Shown piece after piece: positions 6,542 to 6,637 of a DNA stretch of 6,637 nt. Source of the stretch: HGM05232 sp036661515 (lineage in GTDB: Bacteria > Bacteroidota > Bacteroidia > Bacteroidales > Muribaculaceae); assembly GCA_036661515.1 (NCBI GenBank), contig JAVWYO010000108.1:1-6637 (forward strand), given 5' to 3'. A program made the position numbers and the translations under genes. The notes beneath the pieces were generated by a model, which saw only the letters and a list, made by a program, of their open reading frames with translations, had not been told where the DNA came from and did not search any database. Position 1 is the first letter of the stretch. Each line of letters starts with the position of its first letter.

Positions 6542-6637
6542 TTAATAATTAGGATTATTAATAATATTAGGATTGTTTGATACTTCACTTGAAGGAATTG
6601 GCAAACAAGTGTGACGAGTAGCTTTATAGTTATTATA
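6542..6637 (-). CDS. SusD/RagB-family outer-membrane glycan-binding lipoprotein, C-terminal 31 residues only
   Basis: The frame enters at the window edge and ends at the TAA read from 6544-6542. The tail reads LPIPSSEVSNNPN followed by IINNPNY, which closely matches the C-terminal signature of SusD-family proteins (LPIP.SEI..NPN with a terminal N-P-x-Y). SusD-like lipoproteins sit on the cell surface as the lid of the SusC TonB-dependent transporter and bind the oligosaccharide being imported. The rest of the gene, and by family convention a susC gene, should lie beyond 6637. The stop is 74 bases upstream of the preferred GH43 start, the longest gap in the window. Assignment is strong despite the short length, because this tail is highly characteristic and the downstream genes are PUL enzymes. 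Confidence 0.88.
   Translation of the reverse strand, partial: YNNYKATRHTCLPIPSSEVSNNPNIINNPNY

Larger units (their letters stand above)
1..6637 (-). other. Downstream part of an arabinan/pectin-type polysaccharide utilization locus (single operon)
   Basis: All genes run on the minus strand. The gaps after the SusD gene are 74, 19, -1 (overlap), 30, 11 and 21 bases, so the genes are probably co-transcribed. The order is SusD end, GH43, GH93-like, GH43 endo-arabinanase-like, unknown 681-residue protein, GalM, probable GalK. Two GH43 enzymes plus a GH93-like propeller point to alpha-linked L-arabinofuranose polymers. GalM and the probable GalK point to galactose as a co-product, so arabinan or arabinogalactan side chains of rhamnogalacturonan I are the inferred substrate. 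The SusC transporter, most of SusD and any sensor/regulator would lie beyond 6637. No promoter of the Bacteroides type (TTTG / TAnnTTTG) was recognised inside the operon. Confidence 0.75.

Overview
The window is AT-rich DNA from a member of the Bacteroidota, most likely order Bacteroidales. This rests on a SusD/RagB C-terminus, a series of secreted or lipoprotein carbohydrate-active enzymes, and A-rich leaders with no clear Shine-Dalgarno sequence before the start codons. All real genes lie on the minus strand, so transcription runs from 6637 towards 1. The window is the downstream, enzyme-coding part of a polysaccharide utilization locus (PUL) and is cut at both ends.

In transcription order it holds: the last 31 residues of a SusD-like glycan-binding lipoprotein (6637-6542); a 74-base gap with a strong hairpin; a family GH43 lipoprotein (6467-5496); a six-bladed-propeller protein with Asp boxes that looks like GH93 exo-arabinanase rather than a sialidase (5476-4307); a second GH43 lipoprotein with endo-alpha-1,5-L-arabinanase motifs (4307-3285); a 681-residue secreted protein of unrecognised family with a beta-rich N-terminal half and an alpha-helical C-terminal half (3254-1209); an exported aldose 1-epimerase, GalM (1197-61); and the first 13 codons of a probable galactokinase (39-1). 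After the SusD gap, spacing is -1 to 30 bases, which fits one operon.

Inferred joint role: breakdown of pectic arabinan or arabinogalactan side chains of rhamnogalacturonan I. The endo-arabinanase would cut the alpha-1,5-arabinan backbone, the GH93-like enzyme would release arabinobiose from chain ends, and the other GH43 would remove arabinofuranose units or branches. GalM and the probable GalK would feed released galactose into the Leloir pathway. From memory, the Bacteroides thetaiotaomicron arabinan PUL also has galactokinase and aldose 1-epimerase genes beside it, which fits this reading. The 681-residue protein is the main unknown and the best candidate for an undescribed enzyme. No RNA genes, mobile elements, CRISPR arrays or regulator genes were seen, and no non-coding stretch exceeds 74 bases.
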